A stretch of 14,599 nucleotides of DNA from Pseudomonadota bacterium (GTDB lineage: Bacteria; Pseudomonadota; Alphaproteobacteria; Kiloniellales; J153), in the NCBI GenBank assembly GCA_022572105.1, contig JACZWN010000072.1:1-14599 (forward strand), in the 5' to 3' direction. Shown in pieces: positions 6,128 to 13,375 of the stretch. How positions within the stretch are numbered: position 1 is the stretch's first letter; the number at the start of each line of letters is the position of its first letter. A program made the position numbers and the translations under genes. Below the pieces are notes generated by a model. The model made no database searches. It was not told the origin of the DNA and worked only from the letters and a program-made list of their open reading frames with translations.

Positions 6128-7081
6128 TCAGGACGCATAAATGCGGTCCAGCGCGGCGCCGTCGAAGCGGTAGCGCCGGTTGCAGAATTCGCAGGTCACG
6201 ATCACCTTGCCGTCCAACTTCAGATCCTCGATCTCGGCGCGCGGCATGGCGCGCAGGGTTTTCTTCAGGCGTTCGCGCGAGCAGCTGCAGCGCGCGTCCA
6301 GCGGCCGGCGCCGGAACACGCGCACGCCCTCCTCGTGGAACAGGCGGTAGAGCAGTTCGTTGACCGGCAGTTCGGGGTCGAGCAGCTCGTCCTCCGTGCA
6401 GCTCGCCTGCAGGATCATGGCGCGCCGCCAGGCGTCCTCGTCCGGCGGGTCGGCGGGCGCGTTCGAGCCCGGCGCCGGGCCGGGCACGCGTTGCAGGATC
6501 AGCCCGGCCGAGGTCCAGGCGCCCCGCGTGCCGCCGGAGACGACGGTCAGGCCGGTCTGGATCTGCTCGGACTGCCGGAAATAGTGCTGCAGGCAGTCGG
6601 CCAGCGCCGGGCCGCTCAGGTCGACGATGCCCTGGTAGCGTTCCGTGCCCGGCCCTTGGTCCACGGTGAAGGCCAGATAGCCGGCGCCGAGAAGCTCGGC
6701 CACGCCCGGGCGCCCTTCATCCGGCGCGCCGCCGTTGCCCGCGAGCGCGGCCGCCAGCTTCGCCGCGTCGAATCCGGCATAGCCGCGCAGGTGTCCCTCG
6801 GAGGTCATGTCGGCGGCCATCAGACCGACCGGGCCGTCGCCTTTGGTCTGCAGGGAAAAGACGCCGTCGTATTTCATCATGCTCGAGAGCATGGCGGTGA
6901 GCGCCAGCATCTCGCAGAGCAGGGCGGCGAGCGGCTCCGGATAGGCGTGCCGGGTGATGATGTGATCGGCAACGCCGCCCAGGCGCACCAGGTCGCCCCG
7001 GATGCCGGAGGATTCGAGCATGAAAGGTTGAACCAAGTCGCTCTCCGACGACGGCGTGGCGGCGGCGGTCTGTCGTGGCAT
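6128..7081 (-). CDS. hslO: Hsp33 redox-regulated chaperone
   Basis: Hsp33 is a cytosolic holdase that is switched on by oxidation, when its zinc centre is lost. The 317-residue product has the usual N-terminal domain (VQPFMLESSGIRGDLVRLG at about 17-35, then the LTAMLSSMMKYDGVFSLQTKG region) and the C-terminal redox switch with all four cysteines: CSC at 265-267 and CEFC at 297-300. ATG 7081 overlaps the argF stop by one base (TGATG), a clear sign of translational coupling, and gives a plausible N-terminus. The same argF-hslO order is common in alphaproteobacteria. Confidence 0.95.
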   Translation of the reverse strand: MPRQTAAATPSSESDLVQPFMLESSGIRGDLVRLGGVADHIITRHAYPEPLAALLCEMLALTAMLSSMMKYDGVFSLQTKGDGPVGLMAADMTSEGHLRGYAGFDAAKLAAALAGNGGAPDEGRPGVAELLGAGYLAFTVDQGPGTERYQGIVDLSGPALADCLQHYFRQSEQIQTGLTVVSGGTRGAWTSAGLILQRVPGPAPGSNAPADPPDEDAWRRAMILQASCTEDELLDPELPVNELLYRLFHEEGVRVFRRRPLDARCSCSRERLKKTLRAMPRAEIEDLKLDGKVIVTCEFCNRRYRFDGAALDRIYAS

Positions 7082-7998
7082 CAGCTCAGGCACCAGTAGA
7101 GTATGCCCTTCTGGGCGTGCAGCCGGTTCTCCGCCTCGTCCCAGACGACCGACTGGGGACCGTCGATGACCGAAGACGTGACCTCGTTGCCGCGGTGGGC
7201 CGGCAGGCAGTGCATGAAGATGGCGTCGGGCTTGGCGAGCCCCATGATCCGTTCGTCGACCTGATAGGGCTTCAGCAGGTTGTGCCGGTGCTGGCTGTCG
7301 CTGGCTTCGTCGCCCATCGAAACCCAGGTGTCCGTGACCACGCAATCGGCGCCGCCGACGGCCGCCTCGGCGTCGGGCGTGACCACGATGCGGCCGCCCT
7401 CGCGGCGCGCCCAGGCCAGCACGTCCTCCGGCGGCGACAGCGGCTCCGGACAGGCCATGCGCAACTCGAAGCCGAAGCGCACCGCGGCGTGGATCCAGGA
7501 CGACGCCATGTTGTTGCCATCCCCGGACCAGGCCACGACCTTGCCCTCGATGGCGCCGCGATGCTCCTCGAAGGTCATGACGTCGGCCATGAGTTGGCAC
7601 GGATGGGTGCGGTCGGTCAGGCCGTTGATCACCGGCACGGTCGCGTACTCGGCCATCTCCAGAAGCTTGGCTTCGCTGGTCGCGCGGATCATGATCGCGT
7701 CCACGTAGCGCGACAGCACGCGGGCGGTATCGGCCACGCTCTCGCCGCGCCCCAACTGGATACCGCCGCGCTCGAGTACGACGGCGTCGCCGCCCAGTTG
7801 ACGGATCGCCCGCTCGAAGGAGACCCGCGTGCGGGTCGACGGCTTCTCGAACACCATGGCCAGCGCCTTGCCGGCGAGCGGCCGCTCGCCGCCGCCGGGC
7901 GGTTGGCCGCGCTTGAAGCCCTTGCCCCAGTCGAGCATGCGCCGCAGGGTCTCCGGACCCAGCCGGTCAAGATCGAGAAAATGCTTGATTTCACCCAT
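7081..7998 (-). CDS. argF: ornithine carbamoyltransferase
   Basis: The enzyme makes citrulline from ornithine and carbamoyl phosphate in arginine synthesis. The 305-residue product is of normal length. The carbamoyl-phosphate motif STRTR is at 54-58, HPCQ at 132-135, the ornithine-binding DTWVSMGDE at about 223-231 and HCLPAHRG at 263-270 (catalytic cysteine 265). ATG 7998 follows the argD stop with a single base between them, and the stop overlaps the hslO start, so argD, argF and hslO form one operon. HCLPAHRG and the anabolic partner argD favour the biosynthetic form over a catabolic ArcB. Confidence 0.97.
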   Translation of the reverse strand: MGEIKHFLDLDRLGPETLRRMLDWGKGFKRGQPPGGGERPLAGKALAMVFEKPSTRTRVSFERAIRQLGGDAVVLERGGIQLGRGESVADTARVLSRYVDAIMIRATSEAKLLEMAEYATVPVINGLTDRTHPCQLMADVMTFEEHRGAIEGKVVAWSGDGNNMASSWIHAAVRFGFELRMACPEPLSPPEDVLAWARREGGRIVVTPDAEAAVGGADCVVTDTWVSMGDEASDSQHRHNLLKPYQVDERIMGLAKPDAIFMHCLPAHRGNEVTSSVIDGPQSVVWDEAENRLHAQKGILYWCLS

Positions 7999-7999
7999 C

Positions 8000-9178
8000 T
8001 CAGGCGACTTTGGCCGCCTCGGCGCAGACCCGCTCGAGGATCGCGAGCGCCGCCTCGATGTGGCTCCTCTCGGCGATCAGCGGCGGCAGCAGGCGCACCA
8101 CGTTTTCGGCCGCGGGCACGGTCAGCAGGCCCTGGTCCTGGAGCCGCGCGACCAGCTCCGAGTTCGGCGCCACGCAATGCAGGCCGAGCAGAAGCCCGGC
8201 GCCGCGCACCTCGTCGAGCACCCGCGGGTGGCGCGCGGCCAGGTCCTCGAGGCCGGCCCGGAAGCGCCGGGCGAGCCGGTCGACCCGGTCCAGGAAACCG
8301 TCTTCGAGCAGCACGTCGAGCACCGCGTTGCCGACCGCCATGGCCAGCGGGTTGCCGCCGAAGGTGCTGCCGTGCAGGCCGGCGGTCATGCCGGCCGCCG
8401 CCTTCTCGGTGGCCAGGAACGCGCCCACGGGGAAGCCGCCGCCCAGGCCCTTGGCGAGGCCCATGGCGTCGGGCGCGATCCCCGACCACTCGTAGGCAAA
8501 CAGCTTGCCGCTCCGGCCCATGCCGGTCTGGACCTCGTCGAACAGCAGCAGCAGGCCGAACTCGTCGCAGACCGCGCGCAGGCCGCGCAGGTAATCCAGG
8601 CTCGCCACCCGGACGCCGCCCTCGCCCTGGATCGGCTCGACCAGCACGGCGCCGGTCTCCGGCGTGATCGCGGCGCGCAGCTCGTTCAAGTTGCCGAAGG
8701 CGACCTGGTCGAAGCCCTCGGCGACCGGGCCGAAGCCGTCGAGGTGCTTGGGGTTCCGCGCTGCCGAGAGCGTGGTCATCGTGCGCCCATGGAAGGCGCC
8801 CTCGCAGGTGATGATGCGGCAGCGCTCGGGGTTGCCCGCCTGGTGCTGATAGCGGCGCGCCAGCTTGATGACGCCCTCCATCGCCTCGGCGCCGGAGTTG
8901 CAGAAGAACACCCGGTCGGCGAAGCTGTGCGCGGCCAGGCGCTCGGCCAGGCGCGCGCTCTCGGGGATCTCGTAGAGGTTGGAGACGTGCCACAGCTTGC
9001 CCGCCTGCGCGTTCAAGGCGGCGACCAGGTGCGGGTGGGCGTGGCCGAGCGCGTTGACCGCGATGCCGGCGGCGAAATCGAGATAGCGCCGCCCGTCGGC
9101 GGTGAACAGATAGGCGCCCTCGCCCCGCTCGAAAGCGATCGGGATGCGGGCGTAGGTCGGCATCAAGGCATCGCTCAC
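8000..9178 (-). CDS. argD: acetylornithine aminotransferase
   Basis: This PLP enzyme converts N-acetylglutamate semialdehyde to N-acetylornithine in arginine synthesis. With a GTG start at 9178 it has 392 residues (MSDALMPTYARIP), the normal length. Landmarks: the NSGAEAMEGVIKLAR cofactor-phosphate region (about 94-108), GAFHGRT, the FDEVQTGMGRSG segment with the PLP-contacting aspartate (214) and the Schiff-base lysine in GLAKGLGGGFP (about 243). ATG 9163 (MPTYARIP) is an alternative start; GTG is preferred because a GGGAG lies upstream and related ArgD proteins carry about five residues before MPTYAR. The first codons and the whole upstream region are duplicated at 12634-12816. Confidence 0.95.
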   Translation of the reverse strand: MSDALMPTYARIPIAFERGEGAYLFTADGRRYLDFAAGIAVNALGHAHPHLVAALNAQAGKLWHVSNLYEIPESARLAERLAAHSFADRVFFCNSGAEAMEGVIKLARRYQHQAGNPERCRIITCEGAFHGRTMTTLSAARNPKHLDGFGPVAEGFDQVAFGNLNELRAAITPETGAVLVEPIQGEGGVRVASLDYLRGLRAVCDEFGLLLLFDEVQTGMGRSGKLFAYEWSGIAPDAMGLAKGLGGGFPVGAFLATEKAAAGMTAGLHGSTFGGNPLAMAVGNAVLDVLLEDGFLDRVDRLARRFRAGLEDLAARHPRVLDEVRGAGLLLGLHCVAPNSELVARLQDQGLLTVPAAENVVRLLPPLIAERSHIEAALAILERVCAEAAKVA

Positions 9179-9327
9179 GGGGGGGCTGCTCCCACGGCAC
9201 GGAAAATCCCGCGAATAAACGGCGAGGGCCGCCGCCCGCGGAAAGGGCGTGACTATTCTAGCAATGGCGGCCCCTGTCAACCAAGCCGGGCGCGGGGTCG
9301 TGTCTCGGTTTGAAATTCTGCCGAAAC
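9141..9327. repeat. direct repeat copy 1: argD start and promoter region
   Basis: About 187 bases covering the first argD codons, leader and promoter. It aligns in the same orientation with 12634-12816, with scattered substitutions and a few small gaps. Long identical blocks include the segment from the pccgcccgcgg-type run through the -10/-35 region (for example ctattctagcaatgg and cccctgtcaaccaagc). Homology stops after about a dozen argD codons on one side and just past ccgaaac on the other. Confidence 0.9.
9252..9280 (-). promoter_or_regulatory. argD-argF-hslO promoter
   Basis: On the minus strand TTGACA (9280-9275) is a perfect -35 box, followed 17 bases later by AATAGT (9257-9252) as -10; an overlapping TAGAAT is nearer the consensus but only 14 bases from the -35. 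The start would fall about 70 bases before the argD GTG. The same arrangement is preserved in the second copy of the repeat. Confidence 0.6.
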
Positions 9328-9394
9328 AACGCTCGGAACGCCGGCTTTTCAGGGGAGATCATGTCCGCTTTGCGCCTAACGTCCTCCAACGCCA

Positions 9395-9583
9395 TCATGC
9401 AAAGAGCACGGCCCCTACTGCGGAGAGAACCGTGAACCCGGCAGGCGCATCAAGGGAGAGCTTGACATCCAGTCCCCGAGTTAGAGAACAGGCTGGGCCC
9501 GTTGCGGGCATTTCGATGTTAAATGCACAGGTTCCACACACCTCCGCTCTATAGACGGTGGCCCGAGAGGTTTCGTTAGTGGC
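9395..9583 (-). pseudogene. possible decayed gene fragment between argD and the MITE
   Basis: On the minus strand a frame enters from the MITE at 9584 and continues as a protein-like stretch (TVYRAEVCGTCAFNIEMPAT, then SLTRGLDVKLSLDAPAGFT) to a stop at 9395. Its only start codon lies inside the MITE, so if it was once coding it has lost its 5' end to that insertion. I do not recognise the protein and the stretch could be an accident of composition. The rest of the gene-free region 9179-9849 holds the argD promoter, the repeat, the MITE, and about 130 bases (9720-9849) in which I see nothing. Confidence 0.2.
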
Positions 9584-9719
9584 ACTAATACCAAGGAGCG
9601 CAAGAACGGACTCTTGCATTTTTGCGGCCGGAGGCAAGGGCGATCACGCGGCGTCGCTTATGCGACGTCTTGCCGATGAGCGATCACGTGTGTCCGTTCA
9701 TGCGCTCCTTGGTATTAGT
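9584..9719. mobile_element. 136-base MITE-like element with 28-base terminal inverted repeats
   Basis: The left end actaataccaaggagcgca... (9584-9611) and the reverse complement of 9692-9719 agree at 27 of 28 bases. Inside, ggcaag/cttgcc (9633-9638 with 9669-9674) and cgtcgc/gcgacg around a ttat loop (9652-9667) give a nested hairpin, so nearly the whole element can fold on itself. It has no coding capacity and no clear target duplication. Its ends share 16 bases with the element at 13376-13700. It lies downstream of the kinase gene. Confidence 0.8.
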
Positions 9720-9849
9720 TCGGCCTGACCCGTTCAAGCGGTGGGCAATATTCACAGAGGAATGTCTCTCAACTGCTTGGTGTTCCCGCTTTGCAGGGCG
9801 GGGATATGGACGATCAGGCGTTCACGAACGCACTTTCGAAATACCCCTG

Positions 9850-11052
9850 CTACTCAAATGGGACAACGCGTTCTTCTGGCAGCCGCACGGTGACCGTAGT
9901 GCCGACGCCGAGCCTGCTCTGTAGGTCCAGAGACCCACCATGCAGTTCGACTAGGGATTTGGTGAGCGGCAAGCCAAGCCCGGTTCCCTCATACTTCCGA
10001 TTGAGTTCACCATCGACCTGTTGGAAAGGGGCTAGAGCTTTGGGTATGTCATCAAGAGCGATGCCAATACCGGTATCTGCAATTTGAAATACATAACCGC
10101 TGCCTCTCCGACACCAGGTTCTGAATGTTACCTTTCCGCCGGGGTCCGTGAACTTGATCGCGTTGGATAGGAGGTTCACCAGGATTTGTTTCAGTTTGCG
10201 GCTGTCGGCCCGTAAGGCGGGAGGATGATCCGGCATCTCAAGCTCGAGCTTCACACCGCCCTTCCGAGCCCGGCCCCTCACCATTGTCACGACGGATTCG
10301 ATGACCTCGCGGATCTCGATCTGCTCCTCGTGGATTTCGTCAGTTCCGGATTCGATCTTCGAAAGATCCAAGATGTCGTTGATGAGATCCAGCAGGTGCT
10401 GTCCGGATTGATTGATGTCTAGCGCGTAACCTCGATACCTCTCGTCGCATGGCCCGAATGCTTCACTCTGAATAATCTCTGAGAAGCCGATGATCGCGTT
10501 AAGCGGCGTGCGTAACTCATGGCTCATGTTGGCTAGGAATTCCGATTTTGTGCGGTTGGCGAACTCGGCCTTCTCGTTTGCTGCGATGAGCTCTCGGTTC
10601 TTGGACTCCAGCCGCGCCTTGTAGGCATTCATCTCGGTAACGTCGAGGATATTGGCGTAGGAGAGAATCAATGCACCGCTTGTATCGTAGAGCTGGTTGC
10701 TGCTGACGAGACAAGGAAGCAACTTCGCGGGTTTGACCTCAAGGAAAACCTCTTCGGAGCATGTAGCCCGCGAGAGGTAAGCCGAGAGTGGCAATGCCAG
10801 GTGACTGTTTTGTATCCTTACCTGCGGAAACTCGGCCCCTTGCAATTCGGCAATGTCCTCGGCGCCGCATAGTCGGAGGCCAGCCTGGTTGCAGTAGATC
10901 AGCCTGTCCTTTGCATCGTAAGCCAGGATTGCGGCGATGCTGTTTTCAATCATCGCCGCTTTGGCTTCAAGTTCTCGGCGTGCATCGGCGATGTCACTTC
11001 GATTTCCGTCGGGGGCAGCCGAGATATTCATTTGTTCGTCCATATCGCCCAT
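9850..11052 (-). CDS. soluble PAS-domain sensor histidine kinase
   Basis: The 400-residue product has an N-terminal PAS-like sensor domain (about 28-140, starting near ELEAKAAMIENSIAAILAYD), a linker helix, the dimerisation/phosphoacceptor motif FLANMSHELRTPLNAIIGFSE with His178, and a HATPase domain with N-box NLLSNAIKF (293 and 297 Asn), G1 DTGIGI (326-331) and G2 GTGLGLPL (from 356). There is no signal peptide, membrane segment or receiver domain, so it should be cytosolic and signal through a separate response regulator, none of which is in the window. The kinase core resembles the PleC/DivJ-type kinases of alphaproteobacteria. ATG 11052 is chosen; GTG 11058 and ATG 11043 are alternatives and no ribosome site is decisive. 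It follows the pentapeptide-repeat gene by about 90 bases on the same strand, and is less GC-rich than argD. Confidence 0.92.
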   Translation of the reverse strand: MGDMDEQMNISAAPDGNRSDIADARRELEAKAAMIENSIAAILAYDAKDRLIYCNQAGLRLCGAEDIAELQGAEFPQVRIQNSHLALPLSAYLSRATCSEEVFLEVKPAKLLPCLVSSNQLYDTSGALILSYANILDVTEMNAYKARLESKNRELIAANEKAEFANRTKSEFLANMSHELRTPLNAIIGFSEIIQSEAFGPCDERYRGYALDINQSGQHLLDLINDILDLSKIESGTDEIHEEQIEIREVIESVVTMVRGRARKGGVKLELEMPDHPPALRADSRKLKQILVNLLSNAIKFTDPGGKVTFRTWCRRGSGYVFQIADTGIGIALDDIPKALAPFQQVDGELNRKYEGTGLGLPLTKSLVELHGGSLDLQSRLGVGTTVTVRLPEERVVPFE

Positions 11053-11145
11053 ACCCACGAAGTTCTTTTCAGTGGTTTCGAGTCCTCTGCATCAATCCGT
11101 GGTTTCCGGGTGCTTTATCGCAACTATCCTAGCTCGCCGGTCAGA

Positions 11146-12543
11146 TCAGACCGCGACTTCGTTGTTGGACAATGGCCTGCACCCAGGTCTCCGGACATCG
11201 CTACAATCGGCGATGGTCCCATCCAGCTTTGCAGAATCCAATCTAGCATCGGTTAGATCGGTCTTATCCAGATTCGCACCGGTCAAGTCGGCGTGCTCAA
11301 GGTTCGCCTTGCACAACGTCGCACCAGCCAGATCCGCCCCTTTAAGAGTGGCGCTGGCTAGATTGGTTGGCCAAGTTCGTTTGGTCGAAGATTTATCCGG
11401 GTCTCGGATGTTCGCCGGGCCGAAATTGACACTTCTTAGATTGGCATCGGTAAGGTTGGCCTGGCTAAGATTGGCCCCCGACAGGACGGCCGAGTTAAGA
11501 TTCGATCTACTAAGGTTTGCCCCGGAGAGATTGGCCAGAACGAACTGGCACTTGGATAGATTGGCCCCGATAAGCACGGCATTTGTGCAATTGACCGCAC
11601 TGAGGTTCATGCCCGAGAGATCAGCATAGCGGAGGTCGGCGTTCGCAAGGTTGGCGCATGCGCCCGCTTCGCCGTCACTCTCAACCCATTTCCGGTGCTC
11701 CTTCAGTATCGCCTGGATTGATTCCGGCAGACTTTCAGGTGTGCGTTGGATGACAGCGCCCTTCAAGTTAGCAGCTTCCAAGTCGACGCCCTCCAGTGAG
11801 ACACCCGTTAGGTTGGCGTTCTCCAGGTTGGCCTCTGCCAATTGCACGCCGGCCAGATTTGCTCCGCGAAGGTCTACGCCCCATAGATTAGCTCCGGTCA
11901 GGTTGGCACCGGTTAGATCTACCTGGCTCAAGTTGGATTGACTCAAGTTTGCGCCACTGAGGTCGCAGTGGCGCAGAATAGCGCCGGTAAGGTTACTTTG
12001 CGTGATGATGGAGTTAGCCAAACGGGCGCCTGCCAGGTTTGCACCATTGAGCATCACCTGGTCTAGCTCGATTCCGGAGTAGTCGACATGGTTGACGACA
12101 GTACCTACGTCGTCACCAGCGTACATGAGGGCACCATCACGAAGATCAACATTGACAAGTCGTGCCCCGGAGAGGTTGGAGCCGCGCAAAAGAACGCCGC
12201 GCATATCCGCGCCCGAAAAGTCGGCGTTTTCCAGGTCGGATTTCTGCAAGTTTGCGCCAAACAGATCGGCGTCCCGAAAATCAGCGGCGGTCAACACACA
12301 GGCGCTCAAGTTTGTACCTGTCAGCGTTGCTTTGCTTAGGCGGGCACCTGGGAGCCTGAGACCGGAGAGATCTTGCATCGCGAGGTTGGCACGTACGCCT
12401 GTGCGGCCATCCAGCCATTCTTGATGCTTCTTTAAGATCTGTGAAAGCTCGACCGATTCCATCTTGGTATGCCGGAGGTAGGTTTGGCGATATACCTGGA
12501 CAAAACGAATATGTGATAGAAATGAATAATTAACTAACCTCAT
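11146..12543 (-). CDS. pentapeptide-repeat protein
   Basis: The 465-residue product is mostly A(D/N)LXX pentapeptides, which fold as a right-handed square beta-helix; the biochemical role of most such proteins is unknown. Repeats run about 53-264 (with a break near 138-157) and about 296-445. Two modules are visible, each opened by a similar helix: QILKKHQEWL (about 35-44) and AILKEHRKWV (278-287). ATG 12543 is chosen for its AGGA four bases upstream. ATG 12462 (MESVELSQIL) is a serious alternative: related proteins often begin there, and the 80 bases between the two are AT-rich like a promoter. The frame stays open upstream to 12702 but there it only reads the argD-derived repeat out of frame. 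It probably forms an operon with the kinase gene and lies downstream of the duplicated argD promoter. Confidence 0.9.
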   Translation of the reverse strand: MRLVNYSFLSHIRFVQVYRQTYLRHTKMESVELSQILKKHQEWLDGRTGVRANLAMQDLSGLRLPGARLSKATLTGTNLSACVLTAADFRDADLFGANLQKSDLENADFSGADMRGVLLRGSNLSGARLVNVDLRDGALMYAGDDVGTVVNHVDYSGIELDQVMLNGANLAGARLANSIITQSNLTGAILRHCDLSGANLSQSNLSQVDLTGANLTGANLWGVDLRGANLAGVQLAEANLENANLTGVSLEGVDLEAANLKGAVIQRTPESLPESIQAILKEHRKWVESDGEAGACANLANADLRYADLSGMNLSAVNCTNAVLIGANLSKCQFVLANLSGANLSRSNLNSAVLSGANLSQANLTDANLRSVNFGPANIRDPDKSSTKRTWPTNLASATLKGADLAGATLCKANLEHADLTGANLDKTDLTDARLDSAKLDGTIADCSDVRRPGCRPLSNNEVAV

Positions 12544-12575
12544 CGCTTCCTGCGGCAAAGGCTCGCACGACTTTC

Positions 12576-12656
12576 TCAAGTAGGCTTGCCTGAAAGCCTC
12601 ATAGGTCTGCCAACATATGAGAGGCGACTGCTCGGGGTGCGGATGTAGGTCGGCAT
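12576..12656 (-). pseudogene. truncated argD 5' end: 26-codon chimeric leader frame
   Basis: In repeat copy 2 the argD start survives as MPTYIRTPSS..., equivalent to MPTYARIPIA of the real gene, then leaves the homology and stops at 12576 after 26 codons. The upstream GTG used by argD has become GCG here. The pentapeptide-repeat start at 12543 follows 32 bases after the stop, so if translated this frame would act as a leader peptide. It is a remnant, not an intact gene. Confidence 0.5.
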
Positions 12657-12816
12657 CAAGGCATCGCTCGCGGGGGCTGCTCCCACGGCACAGGATATCC
12701 AACGGAACCGGCGAGGGGCGCCGCCCGCGGAAAGGGCGTGTCTATTCTAGCAATGGAGGCCCCTGTCAACCAAGCGGGAGGCGGGGTCGTGCCTCGGTTT
12801 GAAACTCCGCCGAAAC
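12634..12816. repeat. direct repeat copy 2: argD start and promoter region
   Basis: Same-orientation partner of 9141-9327, about 183 bases, with substitutions and small gaps spread along its length. It brings an argD-type promoter and a truncated argD start to the 5' side of the pentapeptide-repeat gene. With copy 1 it brackets the pentapeptide-repeat gene, the kinase gene and the 136-base MITE. Confidence 0.9.
12741..12769 (-). promoter_or_regulatory. duplicated argD-type promoter upstream of the pentapeptide-repeat gene
   Basis: On the minus strand TTGACA (12769-12764) is followed after 17 bases by AATAGA (12746-12741), matching the argD promoter at 9280-9252 except for the last -10 base. 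It points to the pentapeptide-repeat gene about 200 bases away. A separate AT-rich promoter near 12480-12545 cannot be excluded. Confidence 0.5.
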
Positions 12817-12844
12817 GTTGCAGACCGCGTCACCGGCGGCGCGC

Positions 12845-12879
12845 GGCGGCCGCCCCCAACGGGAGTTGGAGGCGGCGCC
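12845..12879 (-). terminator. strong hairpin after the cold-shock gene
   Basis: Arms 12845-12860 and 12865-12879 form about 15 base pairs around a four-base loop (one bulge, one G:U), 11 bases beyond the cold-shock stop. No T-run follows on the minus strand. It separates cspA transcription from the duplicated argD promoter. Confidence 0.6.
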
Positions 12880-12890
12880 TAAAGCCGTGG

Positions 12891-13100
12891 TTATTCGATG
12901 ACGGACAGGTTCTCGGCGGAAGATTTGCCGTTCTGTCCGGCCTGAAGCTCATAGGAGACCTTCTGCCCTTCGGTAAGCGAACTCAGTCCGGCGCGCTCGA
13001 CGGCCGAAATGTGGACGAAGGCGTCTTTTGAGCCGTCTTCCGGCTCGATGAACCCAAAACCTTTGGCCGGGTTGAACCACTTAACAGTACCAGTAGCCAT
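12891..13100 (-). CDS. cold-shock domain protein (CspA family)
   Basis: The 69-residue product is a single cold-shock domain, a small cytosolic beta-barrel that binds single-stranded RNA/DNA. The RNP1 motif KGFGFI (13-18) and RNP2 motif FVHI (28-31) are intact, after the typical start MATGTVKWFNPAKG. A good ribosome site (AGAGGAA, about eight bases before ATG 13100) fixes the start. The promoter lies about 150 bases upstream, which leaves a long 5' leader of the type used for temperature control in this family. It is monocistronic: a hairpin follows it. The paralogue (CspA, CspG, etc.) cannot be told apart from sequence style alone. Confidence 0.95.
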   Translation of the reverse strand: MATGTVKWFNPAKGFGFIEPEDGSKDAFVHISAVERAGLSSLTEGQKVSYELQAGQNGKSSAENLSVIE

Positions 13101-13251
13101 AGCTATTTCCTCTAACAGGGATCTTGATTCCGCGCCTCACACCACGTGACGGCGCAGTCGATTCAACGCTCGCATTGTCAGGGGATAACTAAGCTAATCG
13201 GCGAACCGGTCATTTAGGTAACACAAAACAAATGCATAACGTATGGCGGGG

Positions 13252-13279
13252 TATATAGAGGGTATCCCGGAGAAGTCAA
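13252..13279 (-). promoter_or_regulatory. putative cold-shock gene promoter with a long 5' leader
   Basis: On the minus strand TTGACT (13279-13274) and TATATA (13257-13252) are 16 bases apart; a shift to TATACC gives 18. The start near 13245 would produce a leader of about 145 bases before the ATG. The leader (13101-13245) is richer in A+T than its surroundings, and I see no other gene in it. Confidence 0.45.
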
Positions 13280-13375
13280 TGACCCGCGATGCCCTGCGGG
13301 GAGGCCGGAAATCCGCCTAACGACGCGGCTCGGGAAACCCCGGGCTTCCGAGCTTCATCCCTGGCCCGTTTTTGG

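Noticed and set aside
7075..9313. Two long plus-strand open frames (530 and 494 codons) opposite argF and argD
   Set aside because: Both are shadows of strongly recognised arginine enzymes on the minus strand and have low-complexity Arg/Ala/Pro composition.
9604..9719. Small structured RNA gene suggested by the nested hairpins
   Set aside because: The outer arms are shared with another element at 13376-13700, so a mobile element explains them better; no promoter was seen.
11146..12400. Regular short DNA repeats that could look like a CRISPR or tandem array
   Set aside because: The period is 15 bases and in frame with the A(D/N)LXX pentapeptides; there are no conserved repeats with unique spacers.
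12544..12702. N-terminal extension of the pentapeptide-repeat frame up to TTG 12702
   Set aside because: The outer part only reads the argD-derived repeat in a non-argD frame; the same residues (PRERCLDADL) appear as a shadow frame before argD itself.
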